Translations under genes and position numbers: made by a program
Source of the DNA: Prunus persica
Taxonomy: Eukaryota > Streptophyta > Magnoliopsida > Rosales > Rosaceae
NCBI RefSeq assembly: GCF_000346465.2
Contig: NC_034013.1
Location: 15,565,693-15,629,692 of the forward strand
Direction of reading: 5' to 3'
Length of the DNA stretch: 64,000 nt
Shown here: in pieces, positions 12,421-24,679 of the stretch
How positions within the stretch are numbered: the first letter of the stretch is position 1
How the letters are laid out: each line of letters begins with the position of its first letter
The notes under the pieces: model-generated
Told to the model about the DNA's origin: nothing
What the model saw: only the letters and a program-made list of their open reading frames with translations
Database searches by the model: none

Positions 12421-13649
12421 CAGCTGCAGCGGATGTGATTCTGGGACAGCATCCTGAGTTGGGGTACCGGAAATTTAGGGGCCAAATTGAGAGAGGGAGG
12501 GGGTTGGTAAATAAGGCCAAAGAGCCATTTATTGGCTTTGTCCAAGCAAACTCCTCACCACCTCAGGTGGCGCCTTCATACGCATGTCTGTTTAGTTCAG
12601 TCATTCACCCACTTGTGCATGCATTGTCACATCAACCATCTTCTTCTTTTCTCACTTCACTTCACATTTTGCTCAATTTCCACACCGACCTAAAAAAAGA
12701 CATCAAACCTCCTTCCAAATATAATCCAATTCCTGCAGCAAGTCACCCTTCAAATTGTATTATTAAGGCTGTTTCGAGGACAACTTAAAATATTGTTAAG
12801 GTTGTAACTCAAATGGTTAATAGTATATGTTCTTGCATTATTAAGCGTACGAGTATTGAGCTCTGCTTATTGACATTTTTTTAAACGGAAAATAGGCAAG
12901 ATTTCGATTGGACACCAGATCGAGTTGATGTGATTGTTCCTAAGTTAAAAGACACAGCTCTCATATCAATTATAAAAGAAAGAAATCAAAGTGAATCATA
13001 TAGGTTTATTTGAGACTATTACATTGCTACAATATTTTGTTTGTGTTTGATAAGTCTATGGCATTTAACCACAATAATTCAGCTATTAGGATAAGTTGAC
13101 TCATGTTTCTACATGAGATTATTATTAATTTGAATCTTCAATTATGTATAATTTAATTAAAATACTTCAATCTAATCTTATATCTTATTTTTTATTCAAA
13201 GAAGAGGAGCTAAATATTCAAATTCTTACCTAAATGTGTAAGTAAAATGTTCTATCACTGAAGCTATAAGACTCACGTTCATCAGGGAGTTTATATATCT
13301 ATGTGCTTTCTCTTACATTGATTATGTAATGTCCACCAAACTTTCCTCTCTTATTAGTTATTTTCTAGCAAGAGTGGGGGCTAACACTGTGCTTTGTGAG
13401 TTAAAGTTATAGGTTTCCCAACTAATATAAGACTCGACATAAATGTATTTGTCCAATAGGTGGTTAGGAGAAGATTATGTCACGACCTTATTTATTTTTC
13501 GATGTTTTTTGTTTTCCTTGAAATAAAATCATGGAGAGCATCACAGAATTGTGATGTTTAACCAACTCACTCAATAAAATATATTTCTGATTTGTTTTCC
13601 ACAATTCTTTTTTATTAATTTGTTCACATTAAAAAATTAAATATGATCA

Positions 13650-13735
13650 ACGGGGTCTAGCTCAATAAAAAAGAACATTGACTTGCAAATTAGTAGTCTC
13701 AGGTTTGAACTGATATCATAATAGTGTGTGAGAGA
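13650..13735 (+). repeat. SINE-like tRNA-derived sequence (family 1)
   Basis: A box A-like GTCTAGCTCAATAAAAAAGA is followed about 35 nt later by a box B-like AGGTTTGAACT. The same arrangement, including 'tagtctcaggtttgaac', recurs near 19626. It is a probable degenerate tRNA-derived SINE; ends were not defined. Confidence 0.45.
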
Positions 13736-14328
13736 GAGAGAGAGAAACCCTCATCCCTTATAATTTAGACTATCACTTGTACTTAAAAAAACAAAGACTC
13801 AAACATGAACCAAATTAAACAACGGTTTTTGGTAGACAGAGAGGAAGGCAGACTCCCAAAAACAGACCAAACAAAACCAAAAAAGAATTAAAGATAGAAG
13901 GCAATGCATCAAACAAAGAAACCCCATCGTCCTTAATCAAACAAGGACAAAGTTTCTTTTTGGTAGCATGTAACATCTAGACTAAACACTGATTAGCAAC
14001 CTAAAGCAGGCCACGTGTCCAAATGGGGGCAGATATGAAGCCCTAATTTGAACCAGATAAAGGTGTTTGGCTGTTTCCACGATTTTATTAAAACAAGAAG
14101 AGGGCCCTTGTACTGCCAAAATGTTGTACAAATGGGACCCTAAACAGCATATCAATATCGTTGGTGTCTTTTTCTAACTAAAAAGATTTGTGTCTTCAGC
14201 CTCAATTTCCTCCACTCTCTTTTTAAGGGGGGTTGGCCTCGTACTTGAACTTCCCCCCCTCCTAGACATTTCACAGCCAGAAGGAAAAGAAGCAAAGTGT
14301 TTTCTTTCCTCTCACCTTCATATCAGCC

Positions 14329-15116
14329 ATGTCAAGCAGAAGATCATCCTCAAGAGCTTCTAAACTCGCAGATGATGAGATTAAGGAGCTCGTCTTAAAA
14401 TTAAAACCTCTGCTACCCCAGCTTGATCATAGGCGCAACGCATCGGTATAGCCTATACACTTAGGTTTATGCATTACAATTCTATTTTTGTTTTCCAATT
14501 TTCATATATATATAATTTGTGCTCCTCTATCAATTCTCATATTAGTTCATGTCACTAACATAATGATGAAGGTGATGGCATGATGGATGGTTAGAGGACA
14601 CATGGGAAAGAGAACTTGATGTGAAATGAAAGTTGAAACCAGATGCATATATAATCTACAGAGTTTCATGCTTGATATATAGATGATTAAACTTTGTCAT
14701 TCAAAGCTGCAAGAGCTATATATATAAAGAAGCTAGCTTAGCCTCAAAATATCTTCATAACAAGCTTATCTACTAGGTAGTAGTAATAAGAAGTAGAAAC
14801 CTCAATCAGCAAGAATTCGTTCAACTAATCATGCATGGATTTTGTGTTTGAACAGAATTATTACTCTTTTTAAAAAAAAAATTTATGCAGAAGTATGTTT
14901 GTCTGATTAATGCTTATAATTAAGCAATTATATATCATAATGTGGTGCTTATATATGCAGGTATCAGCATCAAGCATTTTGGAAGAAACTTGCAGTTACA
15001 TAAGGAGGCTGAATAAAGAGGTCGACGATCTGAGCCAAAGACTATCTCAACTCCTGGATTCTGCAGACATCACTGATGTTGATGAACAGCTTATTAGAAG
15101 ACTTTTCCAACGTTAA
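14329..15116 (+). CDS. PRE-type atypical (non-DNA-binding) HLH transcription regulator
   Basis: Two exons, 14329-14445 and 14961-15116, encode 90 aa. The PRE/KIDARI/ILI family are small HLH proteins without a DNA-binding basic region. They sequester inhibitory bHLH partners such as IBH1 and promote brassinosteroid/gibberellin-driven cell elongation. An N-terminal Ser/Arg-rich segment (MSSRRSSSRASK) precedes helix 1 (IKELVLKLKPLLPQL). Helix 2 follows the splice junction (SASSILEETCSYIRRLNKEV, then DDLSQRLSQLLDS). The intron interrupts the HLH at NAS|VSAS, the usual family position. The C-terminus QLIRRLFQR is slightly unusual for the family. A CT microsatellite lies just after the stop. Confidence 0.92.
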
Positions 15117-15121
15117 TAATG

Positions 15122-15122
<1 letters not shown>

Positions 15123-15154
<32 letters not shown>
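15123..15154. repeat. (CT)n microsatellite in the HLH gene 3'UTR
   Basis: About 16 CT units begin seven bases after the HLH stop codon, so they are probably transcribed. Confidence 0.95.
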
Positions 15155-15157
<3 letters not shown>

Positions 15158-16160
15158 CTGCCTATTTTAATCAAATGTCTTAATTTGGTTGGACTTTCCA
15201 ACCAGTGAGAGATACTGATTAATTTATCAGAGGAATATGATATATATTTATTTATGTTTTTTTTTTTAAAATTTCTGAAGTGTACCCTATTCTCATCTCA
15301 TCTCTCTGTATTGTTAAAATGCTAGCTAGTGATCATTTGATCTTTCTTCAACTAAATATACAAATAATAATATTTGGTCCCACATTAATCACATGGAATT
15401 TGCAGCACAATATTGACCAGAAGCATTTTCTTAGATTTACTTGTATCACAATCATTCAATGATTAGGATAAAAACCAAGACAAGAAGAAGAAAAATGAAA
15501 GCAACCAACAGGGTTGTTTGTCTGCTAAAATATTGTGTGCTATTGCTATATTATATTAGGTACATTTGGAACCTGTTTCATTTGGGGGAGTAAGATGCCA
15601 AAGATGAATGGTAAAAGACACTTGCTAGCTACTACTATTTGAGAGCTCTAGAATTTGGCACAAAAGGATAAAACAGAAGAAACGAGGGAGAGAAAACAAC
15701 TTGATTAAAAAGAAAAGAAAGAACAAGATATTTGTATAGAAATCCAAATAAATTGAAAATGCCTCACCCCTCATGCACAAGGAGCAATCCATGTAGATAA
15801 ATTGAACAAATTCCAATTATATATTATTCTAACAAATTTCAATTATAAGATGTGGTCGATATGGACTAAATCAAGTTGGCTAGAGATGATGTGCTTCTCA
15901 CTCTGCACCGAGTTCGAATCCCCCTCCTAATTTAGATTATTTTAAAGTGGAGATGGATGTGGCTATTTACATTAAATCTTCAACTTTCACAACTTACAAA
16001 GTGCAAAGATATCAATGAAGGACACAAATCACCAACAACAAACAAACACCACTTATAATTCAAGAACAAAAATGATACATAAAAACAGTCAAACCCGAAC
16101 AAAAAACAAAGCCCAAAACTATTTTTTTCTTTTCCTTTTATTCAATTAATCTAATAATAA
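15155..16160. other. Intergenic region with SINE-like sequence
   Basis: AT-rich spacer between the convergent HLH and PMEI genes. The only structure recognised is the family 2 SINE-like copy at 15860-15945. No remnant of a pectin methylesterase catalytic domain was seen downstream of the PMEI stop codon. Confidence 0.6.
15860..15945 (+). repeat. SINE-like tRNA-derived sequence (family 2)
   Basis: Box A-like AGTTGGCTAGAGATG and box B-like GAGTTCGAATCC are followed by 'taatttagattatttt'. An inverted, degenerate copy with the same order of motifs lies at 53848-53935. Confidence 0.55.
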
Positions 16161-16868
16161 TTAGTGGAGGGGTATGTGGAATTTGTCAAGAATGGCCTTG
16201 AAATTAGCCACAATGGCTAAGCTGTTGCTGGTGCACTCCATGGACCTCTTCATCTTGCTCTTCACTTTATCCACAGCCGTTGATCCCATCTCTTCCAACC
16301 CATCCAAGCACGTCTCTTGATCTGTCACAGCGCTGCTTATCCACGTCTGTATGTCGTTGACTTTAGCCACGGTCAACGCCTTCTGTCCCATCGCCGAAAC
16401 CGAGTCGTTGAGCCGACTCAGCGCGTCCTCGAGCTGATCCACGCAGTCCCGCGTCGCGGGATCGGAGTTCATCGTATTCAACAGAGACGAGACGTTTGAG
16501 AGCTCGGCGACGGAGATTTCGAGAGAGAGCTTGAAAATGGTTTCTGGGTCGGGCTTTGGAGAGGTGTTGAGGGAGGAGATGGAGGTGAAGCACGAGTTGG
16601 GGTACCGAGTCACGTTGCAGATGGTTTTGATGGCTGACTCGGCCGAGTTGGAGTTGGAGAGAGAAGGGGACTCGGAGTTGGACACGTGGATGAGAGCTGC
16701 GAGCAGGAGGCCGATCACCAAGGTCAAGCAGATGAGGGCTGAGATGGTGAGAATGGAAAAGATGGGCTTTTGGGGTTTGGGGGATTTTGGGTTTGAGGTT
16801 TGAGTTTGATCTTCAAGTTGGTCTGGGTTTACTTTGCCATAGCCTTTGAAGATGTTGATAGATTCCAT
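16161..16868 (-). CDS. Membrane-anchored PMEI-domain protein (pectinesterase pro-region without catalytic domain)
   Basis: Single exon, 235 aa. PMEI domains bind and inhibit pectin methylesterases in the cell wall; in type-I PMEs the same domain is an N-terminal pro-region. A cytosolic N-terminus (residues 1-35) precedes one hydrophobic anchor (about 36-62, IFSILTISALICLTLVIGLL). A four-helix PMEI domain follows with the conserved cysteine pairs CNVTRYPNSC and DCVDQLEDAL/TCLDGLEEM. The protein stops right after FHIPLH, the point where a type-I PME would continue through its processing motif into the catalytic domain. No catalytic remnant lies downstream. It may be a free-standing inhibitor-like protein derived from a type-I PME. 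Confidence 0.85.
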   Translation of the reverse strand: MESINIFKGYGKVNPDQLEDQTQTSNPKSPKPQKPIFSILTISALICLTLVIGLLLAALIHVSNSESPSLSNSNSAESAIKTICNVTRYPNSCFTSISSLNTSPKPDPETIFKLSLEISVAELSNVSSLLNTMNSDPATRDCVDQLEDALSRLNDSVSAMGQKALTVAKVNDIQTWISSAVTDQETCLDGLEEMGSTAVDKVKSKMKRSMECTSNSLAIVANFKAILDKFHIPLH

Positions 16869-17244
16869 GGCTGCACTCTGTTTTTGGGAGGGCTGGGTGA
16901 AGTTTGAAGAAGAATGGTTTTATGGGTTGTTGACTTCAAATTGAAGCAAATGATAAATATTTAATCATTTAATTAAGAATAGAATAAAATATGACCTATG
17001 CAACGTGAGGTTTTGGACCAAGTCAGTGGTATAACCCTCTGTTGAAGCCAAGCCAACAGAGATGCAAAATAGATTATATTTTATAGAAAAATTGAATCAT
17101 TTCAAACTAATCAAATGCAAAATTGTTCAGAGTGAAGCAGAAATGAAGTTCGGAACAAAAATTATTTGCAAGCCATATGGGATATAGTAACTGAGAAGTA
17201 AAGCCTAGTAGGGCTAGGAGAAACTAATGGTCAAAACTCTTTGT
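16869..17244. other. Short intergenic spacer (PMEI promoter / RPS9 3' side)
   Basis: This holds the upstream region of the minus-strand PMEI gene and the 3' region of the minus-strand RPS9 gene. No repeat or additional gene was recognised. Confidence 0.6.
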
Positions 17245-18832
17245 TCAATCTTCATCCTCTTCATCTGCATCTCCACCAGCAGCCTTCTTGGCAGCTGCCT
17301 TCATGTTTCTTCTCTTCACTCTGCCGGGACGTCCAGCGCCTAATGGGCTTGTGAGTGAGAAATCAATGTGCTTCTCTGAATCACATCTCACCAGGAAGGA
17401 AGAGATGTTCACCACTTGCCTCCCAACTCTGTACACAATAAAAGAACAAAGCATAGTGAAGATGAATGTTCATCATGCTATGAAGCTCTAGCAACAAAAG
17501 AAAATTGGTCGATTTTCATAATCTCATAGCAATTCGCAGCTTCTTCATTCAACCCACTATATCAGATGTTGTATCAGCAGAAATGACAATACAACTAGAA
17601 AAACAACATCTTTTGAAGCATCACAAAGGCTTTATACTGAAAACTTGTTGGGCATAGGGTGGTAAAATAGATGAGCTCTAACTCTAAGACTGCTTTATTC
17701 AACTTTATAACAAATTAGCTCTAAATCTCTCCTCCACACAAATAATGAGCAAACCAGCACCACAAACATGTAACCAAGAAACATTTATTTGATGTATAAC
17801 TAGTACTTTCATTTGTTTCTAGCTTTACATGGAAAGCAAGCATTCATTTGAGATTGACCAGGTAATCAAATCGGCATTAATAGACTAGAACTAAAACTAT
17901 ATAGCAGACTTCCTTGATCTACATTGCAGGCAAAGGAACAAATAAATTTACCTGATATGCCTCTGCCTGATAAGCACACGGGCATGATGGATGGACTTTG
18001 CCATACCAGTCTTGAACACAATTGTCTGCAGGCGACGTTCAAGGAAGTTCTCCACAGTCAAAGCCAAAACATAATCAAGCTTGTTCTGACCCTCTTCCAA
18101 GAGCCCGTACCGGTTCATCCTCCGGAGGAGAGCCTCGCCCTCGAAGATACGACGAGGGTTCTTCTCATCCAGGGTCAGAAGCATCCTTGCATTGTTCCTG
18201 ATACGGCTCAGAGCATACTGAACCCTCCACAGCTCTCTCTTGCACCGGAGCCCATACTCTCCAACAAGCTTCAGCTCAGCATCCAAACGCTCCTTCTCAT
18301 AGGGGCGACGCGGCTTCTTGAACGTCTTTCCATCTGAATTGTCCAACAATTGATCATTACAAAATGAGAATTTAACATTAACCACCTAAAAAGTAAAATG
18401 TACCCAACTAAGCTTTTTGAAATTTCCATTTTCTCCAAATCCCAATAACATTTCCAATCTAACATCGAATTTTAAATTTTCTTTCTTGTGTATGAGGAAC
18501 AACAATTAAGCCAGCGTCTCAGTGAAGACTGTATATAAGTAAATCCAAAATTTTCGGCGCCAAAAGAACAACAGCAAAACTAAGGACAACAATTAAAAAG
18601 CTGATAATCAAAATCAAAACTTTACCACTGAACAATATCAATTCACTAACTTTCAAATGCAAAACTTCAGACCCAAAACACTCATTGTTCGGAATAACAC
18701 AACTTTCTCAAGGATCACAGAAAATATTCAAGTATCAGAGAATATACAATATATGCATATATGAGATCAAATATCAAATATAGAGAGTCAGAGAGAGAGC
18801 TTACAGTTGCGGTAGAAGGAGACGTGAACCAT
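17245..18832 (-). CDS. RPS9: 40S ribosomal protein S9 (uS4)
   Basis: Three exons on the minus strand (18805-18832, 17952-18333, 17245-17428) encode 197 aa, the normal plant length. uS4 is a primary rRNA-binding protein of the small subunit, located at the mRNA entry side and involved in decoding fidelity. The 28-nt first exon encodes only MVHVSFYRN and is missed by open-frame searches. Exon 2 carries [20 protein letters not shown] and the S4 RNA-binding domain ([31 protein letters not shown]). Exon 3 starts [14 protein letters not shown] and ends in the usual Lys-rich then acidic tail ([10 protein letters not shown]). All junctions keep frame. Confidence 0.97.
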
Positions 18833-18925
18833 GGTTGTTCTCCGTCAAGACCACACGTCCCCTCTGCTTCGATGAAAACACAAACCAAATTCTGAGCTCT
18901 CCTTTTAAAGAAAGATAACCTCTTA

Positions 18926-18965
18926 AAACCCTAACTGCTAGCTATTTTTTCAATGGGTTAGCCCA
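18926..18965 (-). promoter_or_regulatory. Telo-box and site II motif of the RPS9 promoter
   Basis: AAACCCTAA at 18926-18934 and TGGGCT (minus strand) at 18960-18965 lie 95-135 bp upstream of the RPS9 start codon. This pair is characteristic of plant ribosomal protein gene promoters. Confidence 0.7.
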
Positions 18966-20923
18966 TATTTTATAAGACCCAATTCTATTTTTGGGCTTAA
19001 AGATATACACAACCACCCACTATTTATTAAACCTAAATTCTTCATTGTAGGCCTTTTAGTTAGAAAAAGATAAGCCCGAATTGTTGTTCATGTAGGGCAA
19101 ATTCTTCTCAAACCAAAAGGAAAAAAAATCCCAACCTAATGGACATTATATTGGTAAATGCATGTAACAAAAGAATTGAAAAAAGGTTCAAGATGTATTC
19201 CAACGGGTCCATAATTTAACGATAAAAGTATTTGTTTTTAGATCAGTGGTCTTAAGTTTGAACCATAATAATATTTTCCCTCACTTTCCAACTTTGAAAA
19301 AATAAAAAGAATTTAAGATTTATACTTGCCATTTTTTATACCTCAAGCCATAAAGATGGCTCTCTTCTCTTCATAATTTGGAAATTTAGGTGAAACCGAC
19401 AAGCGACAAAGTTGCAACTTGCAACCACCAAATGGTTTGCATTGAATAGGCATTTAGTGAGTGAATTTTGCTGTCAAATCTGGACTCAGTTAGGTACACT
19501 ATTATAAATGGCTCCAATATACTACATATTCAGGCCAACCCACCATATCTTTCATTTCCTCATAATAGATTTGAATGATGCATGTAATCTACTCAATCTA
19601 TAAAGTTCAAAATTCTGCCAGTGTCAGCGAGGTTTAGCTGAATGAAAAAGAATAACTTGCAGACCAATAGTCTCAAGTTCAAACCATATAAACCATAACA
19701 ACGCGTATTTTTCTGATTTTCCATGTTACACCATATAAAATGGTTCAATGCTTCAAGCAACACACCCCTCTTTATGAAGCATGAAACCAAAACCATAAGC
19801 AATTTTGCTGTTAGTCTCATTATTTCTCTGTAACTTTTATGCTAAAAGGAGAAAAGCCAGAATCTGAAAAAGAAAAAGAAAACTTGTGTTGGGGACCCTG
19901 TTATTGGACGGCTGAGAGACTTTATATTCTGGCCCTTACTTGCACTGTTGCACAGAGGAGATGCTTTTTGACTCAAAAACACTGAACAACCACATATTAT
20001 AATTTGACTGATAACTTGACAAGCACAATTCCAACTAAACCCAAGTAAGATGAAATCTCATTGTGTCATTTTTGTTTTTGAGGAACTCTTTCACCTTGTC
20101 AATGTTGGCCTGCTCTCACCTCTGCAGGCCATCATCAATTTTGGACAAAGATGTCTACTTCTAATCCAAATGGACCAAATCCTAAACTTGATGATGAGGA
20201 TCAATGAATGTGACCATGAACTTATAGCAATGTTTGTGAGCACAAATAAACAAATCTCTTTTATAGGTAACCACTAAAATACTACAATTTGCCTACCCCA
20301 CCTTTTTTGTTTTTGATTGAATACCTACCACACTATTTGGGGACTAAAATAAAACACACACACACAAAAAAAAGGAAAAAAATTTGTGATATATGATGCT
20401 CGTGAAAAAGGTCTCTGCCAATCCCACGTGGCATAAAATAAAATTAATTAGCAAAAAATAATAAAGTTTTAAATAAAATAAGATAATTTGATGAGGAAAA
20501 AAAAATATTAAAAAAGGGATTAAACTAATAAAACAAAATAAACCCCTCTTGTTTTGACAATTGCAGACTTGCATTTACGATATGATACCATCCAGATTAC
20601 AAAATATCAAAAAATCCCTCATTTCAGTGCCCGCCAGTCGTGCATTTTCCATTTTCAGTTTTTTTTTCTCTTCTCTATCACCATTCAATTCCATCCCTCA
20701 GTTTCTCACTATCTTTTTCTTTCTTTTAAAAAAACAAAAACAAAAACAGGTTTTTTAGCTTGTAATCTTTTTTTTTTTTGGGGGAAAAGAAAACCCATTA
20801 CACCCTAAATCCTCATCGTCTTAAATACTAGAACAACATTTCATCTCCGACTCTATTTTGGCATTTTCTCCTTTCTCTGTCTCTGGGTCTGCGAATTGGA
20901 AGAACTGGGAAATCTGGGTTCAA
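18966..20923. other. Intergenic region between divergent RPS9 and EB1, with two SINE-like copies
   Basis: AT-rich spacer. Degenerate tRNA-like sequences occur near 19200-19270 ('gtggtcttaagtttgaacc') and 19626-19690 ('aggtttagctgaatg' and 'agtctcaagttcaaacc'), both like family 1 at 13650. Pyrimidine-rich sequence before 20900 is probably EB1 5'UTR. Confidence 0.55.
19200..19690 (+). repeat. Two SINE-like tRNA-derived sequences (family 1)
   Basis: Copies at about 19200-19270 and 19626-19690 share the 'gtctcaagttcaaacc'-type box B region with the copy at 13650. They are degenerate and their ends were not defined. Confidence 0.4.
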
Positions 20924-23853
20924 ATGGCTTCCAACATAGGCATAATGGACAGTGCTTACTTTGTTGGACGGAATGAGATTTTAACATGGATCAACAATCG
21001 TCTTCAGCTCAATCTCTCTCGCATTGAAGAGGTTCTCTTTCTTTTTTCCTGTTTTGGCGAATGTTGTTTTAAGGCTTTTTGAGAATGAGAGTGTGAAAAG
21101 AAACGATCTTGATCCCTGGGTATCTTTATCTGAACATTGTTGCAATTTTTGTTGATGCTAAGTGGTACAATTTTCCTTGGCTTTTGTTTTTCTGAATGAT
21201 TCATTTATTCATTGCTCTCCCATGTTAGAAAGCTTAGATATTTGCGTTTGCCTTTTTTTATATCCTCGTATGGTTTGAGTCCATCAAAACTGTGTGCTTT
21301 CCTTCTTAAGTTAAAATATAACCCAATTGAAGTAATTGCGTCCATGGTTGCTGGAAAGTTGAATGGTTTATCTGCTTGATTTTTCAAAGTGTTTAATTAC
21401 GCTCTTTGTTGCATTTTCAAAGGAAGGTTTTGTTTTTTAGTGCATTTTCGTTGATCCGTGGATCATAGGTGCATAATATCGCCTGACTTACTGTGACAAC
21501 GAATTGTGGGTTTTTACTGTTTTTTGTTCACGAACCAAGTGATAGGAAGTAGTATACCACTTGTGATTGAGTTGTGTTTGTGTATGGGGTAAACCCACAT
21601 ATAATGTAGAACAGCTTTAACAGCATTAGCCCCAGTCTTGAACTCAACTCTGAGTTTCGCATTTGAACAGTTTATAAAAATATACTGGTCTTAAACAGTT
21701 TATAAAAATATACTGGTCTTAACATGGATGAGTGGAAATAAGGTTAGATGTCAAGTTGAAAATGGCAGCCTTGCCTGAGAAAAGAGAAAGGAAGATAAAC
21801 TTGAGGTAACATACAATGATTCCAAGAGCTATCGGCTTCCATTAGTCTCATAACTACATATACTTAAGGCCTGTATGATGTGCAGATAAGCTATTCCGTT
21901 GGGATTTTGAAATATTTTGTAGAATAGTAGGAGTGTGATGGTACCGCTATCTGTCTGAGAAGCAAAATGATTATGATCCTTTAATCAAGTTGATGGATCA
22001 TGGAAGTGATTGTTGATCCCGTGGAAGTTGGATATCTGTTAGATTTTGTGCAACTAGTTTTAGTTTGATTGTTGATATGTTTTCATTGGATATTTCCCCA
22101 GGATTTAGGTCACATCGTGCAATTTTCATCTTTTAATTTTTCCATTTGAAATGAATTCTAGTATTTCTAACCACGTGAACAAATGTGGCTAGGCTGCATC
22201 TGGTGCTGTGCAATGTCAAATGATGGATATGACCTATCCAGGAGTTGTTCCAATGCACAAGGTATAAGCATTTCTCTGCAATTTTTATTTCTTTGATCTG
22301 TACATCGTATTTGAATTAACATTTTTTATTGCTAGAATGGCTCCCTGCCCCATTATTCCTAACAGGATGCTTCCTTTTTCTTCTAATTGGTTATTGTAGG
22401 TCAATTTTGATGCTAAGACAGAATATGATATGATCCAAAATTATAAGGTTCTGCAGGAAGTATTCAACAAGTTGAAAATTGAGAAGGTATTTTCATCTTG
22501 GTGCTCACTTCTCCTTTTTCATTTGGTTTTCGAGAAATTAATATGGAAATCTCCTTATCTATAATTGGTTTTTGAGGAATAACCATATTTTGAAATTTCT
22601 TTACAAACACCTCCAGTACGTGCACTCACTTTTAGAATAATAAACTATCCAAAGCAAAATTCTGTTTGTGGTGATGTATTGATCTTCATCATGTATGTAC
22701 TCTGTATGCATAGAAGCAAACTTATGATGCAAGTGCTAGATTGAATTATGTGGGAGGAATTCTTTATGTTTTTGAATGCTAGTGGTCACAATGTTGATAT
22801 GGTCCCATATGTCCATACCATACTATGGTTTTGTTTGATCTAGAATGTCTTCTATTCATATGTGGTATATTTACCAGTTGGTTGGTCTCAACTTTGTTGG
22901 GGATATTAAGAAAAAGAAAAGATCACTGTTTCTGACCAGTTTTCTAGGATAAAGCCAGCATTTACATGTGTTGGTTTCTGTTGGTTGTATTTAATTCTAT
23001 GTAGATTTATGCATGTGTTGAGGTTCTTTGGTTGTAAATGACTGAAGAAGTGTAAGGTTGAGATGTATTTCCATTGTAATATTTGATCCCAGTTTTATTG
23101 CTTGTCATACTGAGGAACTCAACTTGTAAATGGTGGTGGTCTTCCTTGACGTGGATAGTTTGTGACATTGCAAACTTAGATTTAGGCGAGTTGAGAAACC
23201 AGACTGGGGGTGGTTTTTGGGACAATTGAGAATTTATATTCTTACTGATCTCAATTCTTTTTCTCCTTGGCTGTGCTGCAGCATCTTGAAGTCAATAGAC
23301 TTGTTAAAGGCAGGCCTTTGGACAACTTGGAGTTCTTGCAATGGCTGAAGCGCTACTGTGATTCTGTAAATGGTGGCATAATGAATGAGTATGCTCTTTT
23401 TCTGAATTTCTTCTCTCCTTTTTAATCTTGGGGTTCATGTGTGTTGGTATTACATCAATGATCCTTTTCCTTCAATTTACATCTTTTAACCTTGTAGAAA
23501 CTATAACCCCGTGGAGCGAAGGTGCAAGGGTGGGAAGGATCGGTATCCCAAGGGTTCTCAGAAATTCTCAAAATCTTTGCAAACAAACAATTTACATAAC
23601 CCTGGCTCTGGCGATACAGTTGGTCTCAGTAAAACCTCTGGTCAGTTCACCTTCCTAAACTTTCTACTCCATTTATTTTATTTTTAACACCTAAGAGAGC
23701 CTCTCATTGCTTGATGCTGAACTCTTTAGGACCAAAGCAAGGGAAGCCTTATGCAGCGGCTGGGGGTGCTAATTCTTCAGGAGAGGTTCAGGCTTTGTCC
23801 AAGGAGGTATCATTATCAGGCTGATGTCTATTGATTGTTGCCTTAGGAAGTCA

Positions 23854-23906
<53 letters not shown>

Positions 23907-24679
23907 CTCTCCAAGAAAAAGGTCTTCGGTTTTTTAAATTATGGAGTTCAGTGCACTGTTGATTCCTAAAAGGTTTTGTTGTGTGCTTCTGTTGTACAGA
24001 TTACAGATCTCAAGCTCTCCGTGGACCTTTTGGAAAAAGAAAGGGATTTTTACTTTGCAAAATTAAGGGATATTGAAATTCTCTGTCAGACGTCTGAATT
24101 GGAGGAACTTCCGGTAGGAATTTCTGACAGGTTTTTAGTATATTTGTCTTACAGTTTCGCAATCAACATGTTTAATCGTGTTCTTACATGTGTTTAGCAT
24201 GGCTGTTGTATGTTTCTTTCCCTGTTGCTCAAGTATCTCTTTTCGAATTTCATAGTGCATCTGAGGTTGACTAACAATTTGTATTTGCTATAGGTCACAA
24301 CTTTTAAATAACTTTTGAAGCAAAATATTGAAATTTTTAGTGGAATATTGAGCTCATGAGTACTCTGCGCTTCGGTTTTCTTCATTTCCTTTTGGAGCTA
24401 GGTTATGCCTTTCTTTCGGCTCAGCATTTTGTACTAGTATTGACTAGAAGCAAAACAACTCCCCCCTACATGAATTTGGGTGATTTAGTATGATGATGTC
24501 TTTGTATTAACCAACTTATTATGCTGCGATTAAATTTCATGCAGATGGCAGTAGCAATAAAGAAAATATTATATGCTGCCGATGCAAAAGAATCACCACT
24601 TGCTGAAGCCCAGGAGTACCTCTACCAATCCATGAATGCTGATGAGAAAGAAGCTGAAACCGAAGAAACTGATCCCTAA
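20924..24679 (+). CDS. EB1: Microtubule plus-end-tracking protein EB1
   Basis: Eight exons join in frame: 20924-21031, 22193-22261, 22400-22486, 23282-23388, 23498-23640, 23730-23806, 24000-24113 and 24545-24679, giving 279 aa. EB1 autonomously tracks growing microtubule plus ends and recruits other +TIPs. The calponin-homology domain (about residues 13-115) starts at [20 protein letters not shown] and includes [20 protein letters not shown] and [21 protein letters not shown] basic/Ser linker follows. The coiled-coil EB1 domain is at [30 protein letters not shown] (about 190-230). The tail is acidic ([12 protein letters not shown]) without the C-terminal EEY/F of animal EB1, as in the plant EB1A/EB1B group. 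Intron 6 carries a CT microsatellite. Confidence 0.96.
23857..23904. repeat. (CT)n microsatellite in EB1 intron 6
   Basis: About 24 CT units lie 50 bp after the exon 6 donor, away from the acceptor. Confidence 0.95.

Larger units (their letters stand above)
10329..14328. other. Intergenic region, 4 kb
   Basis: AT-rich spacer between the RINT1-like gene and the HLH gene. It contains a tandem TGACTCA array with a G-box (12347-12420), a SINE-like tRNA-derived sequence (13650-13735) and a CACGTG at 14012-14017 about 310 bp upstream of the HLH start. A 123-codon open frame at 12417-12788 has no recognisable domain and is not called as a gene. Confidence 0.6.

Noticed and set aside
12417..12788. 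123-codon open frame starting MAAAADVILG
   Set aside because: No recognisable domain, starts inside the G-box, and its 3' half is low-complexity AT-rich sequence; no splice or homology support.
16531..16803. 90-codon open frame antisense to the PMEI gene
   Set aside because: Shadow of the coding frame on the opposite strand; no independent features.
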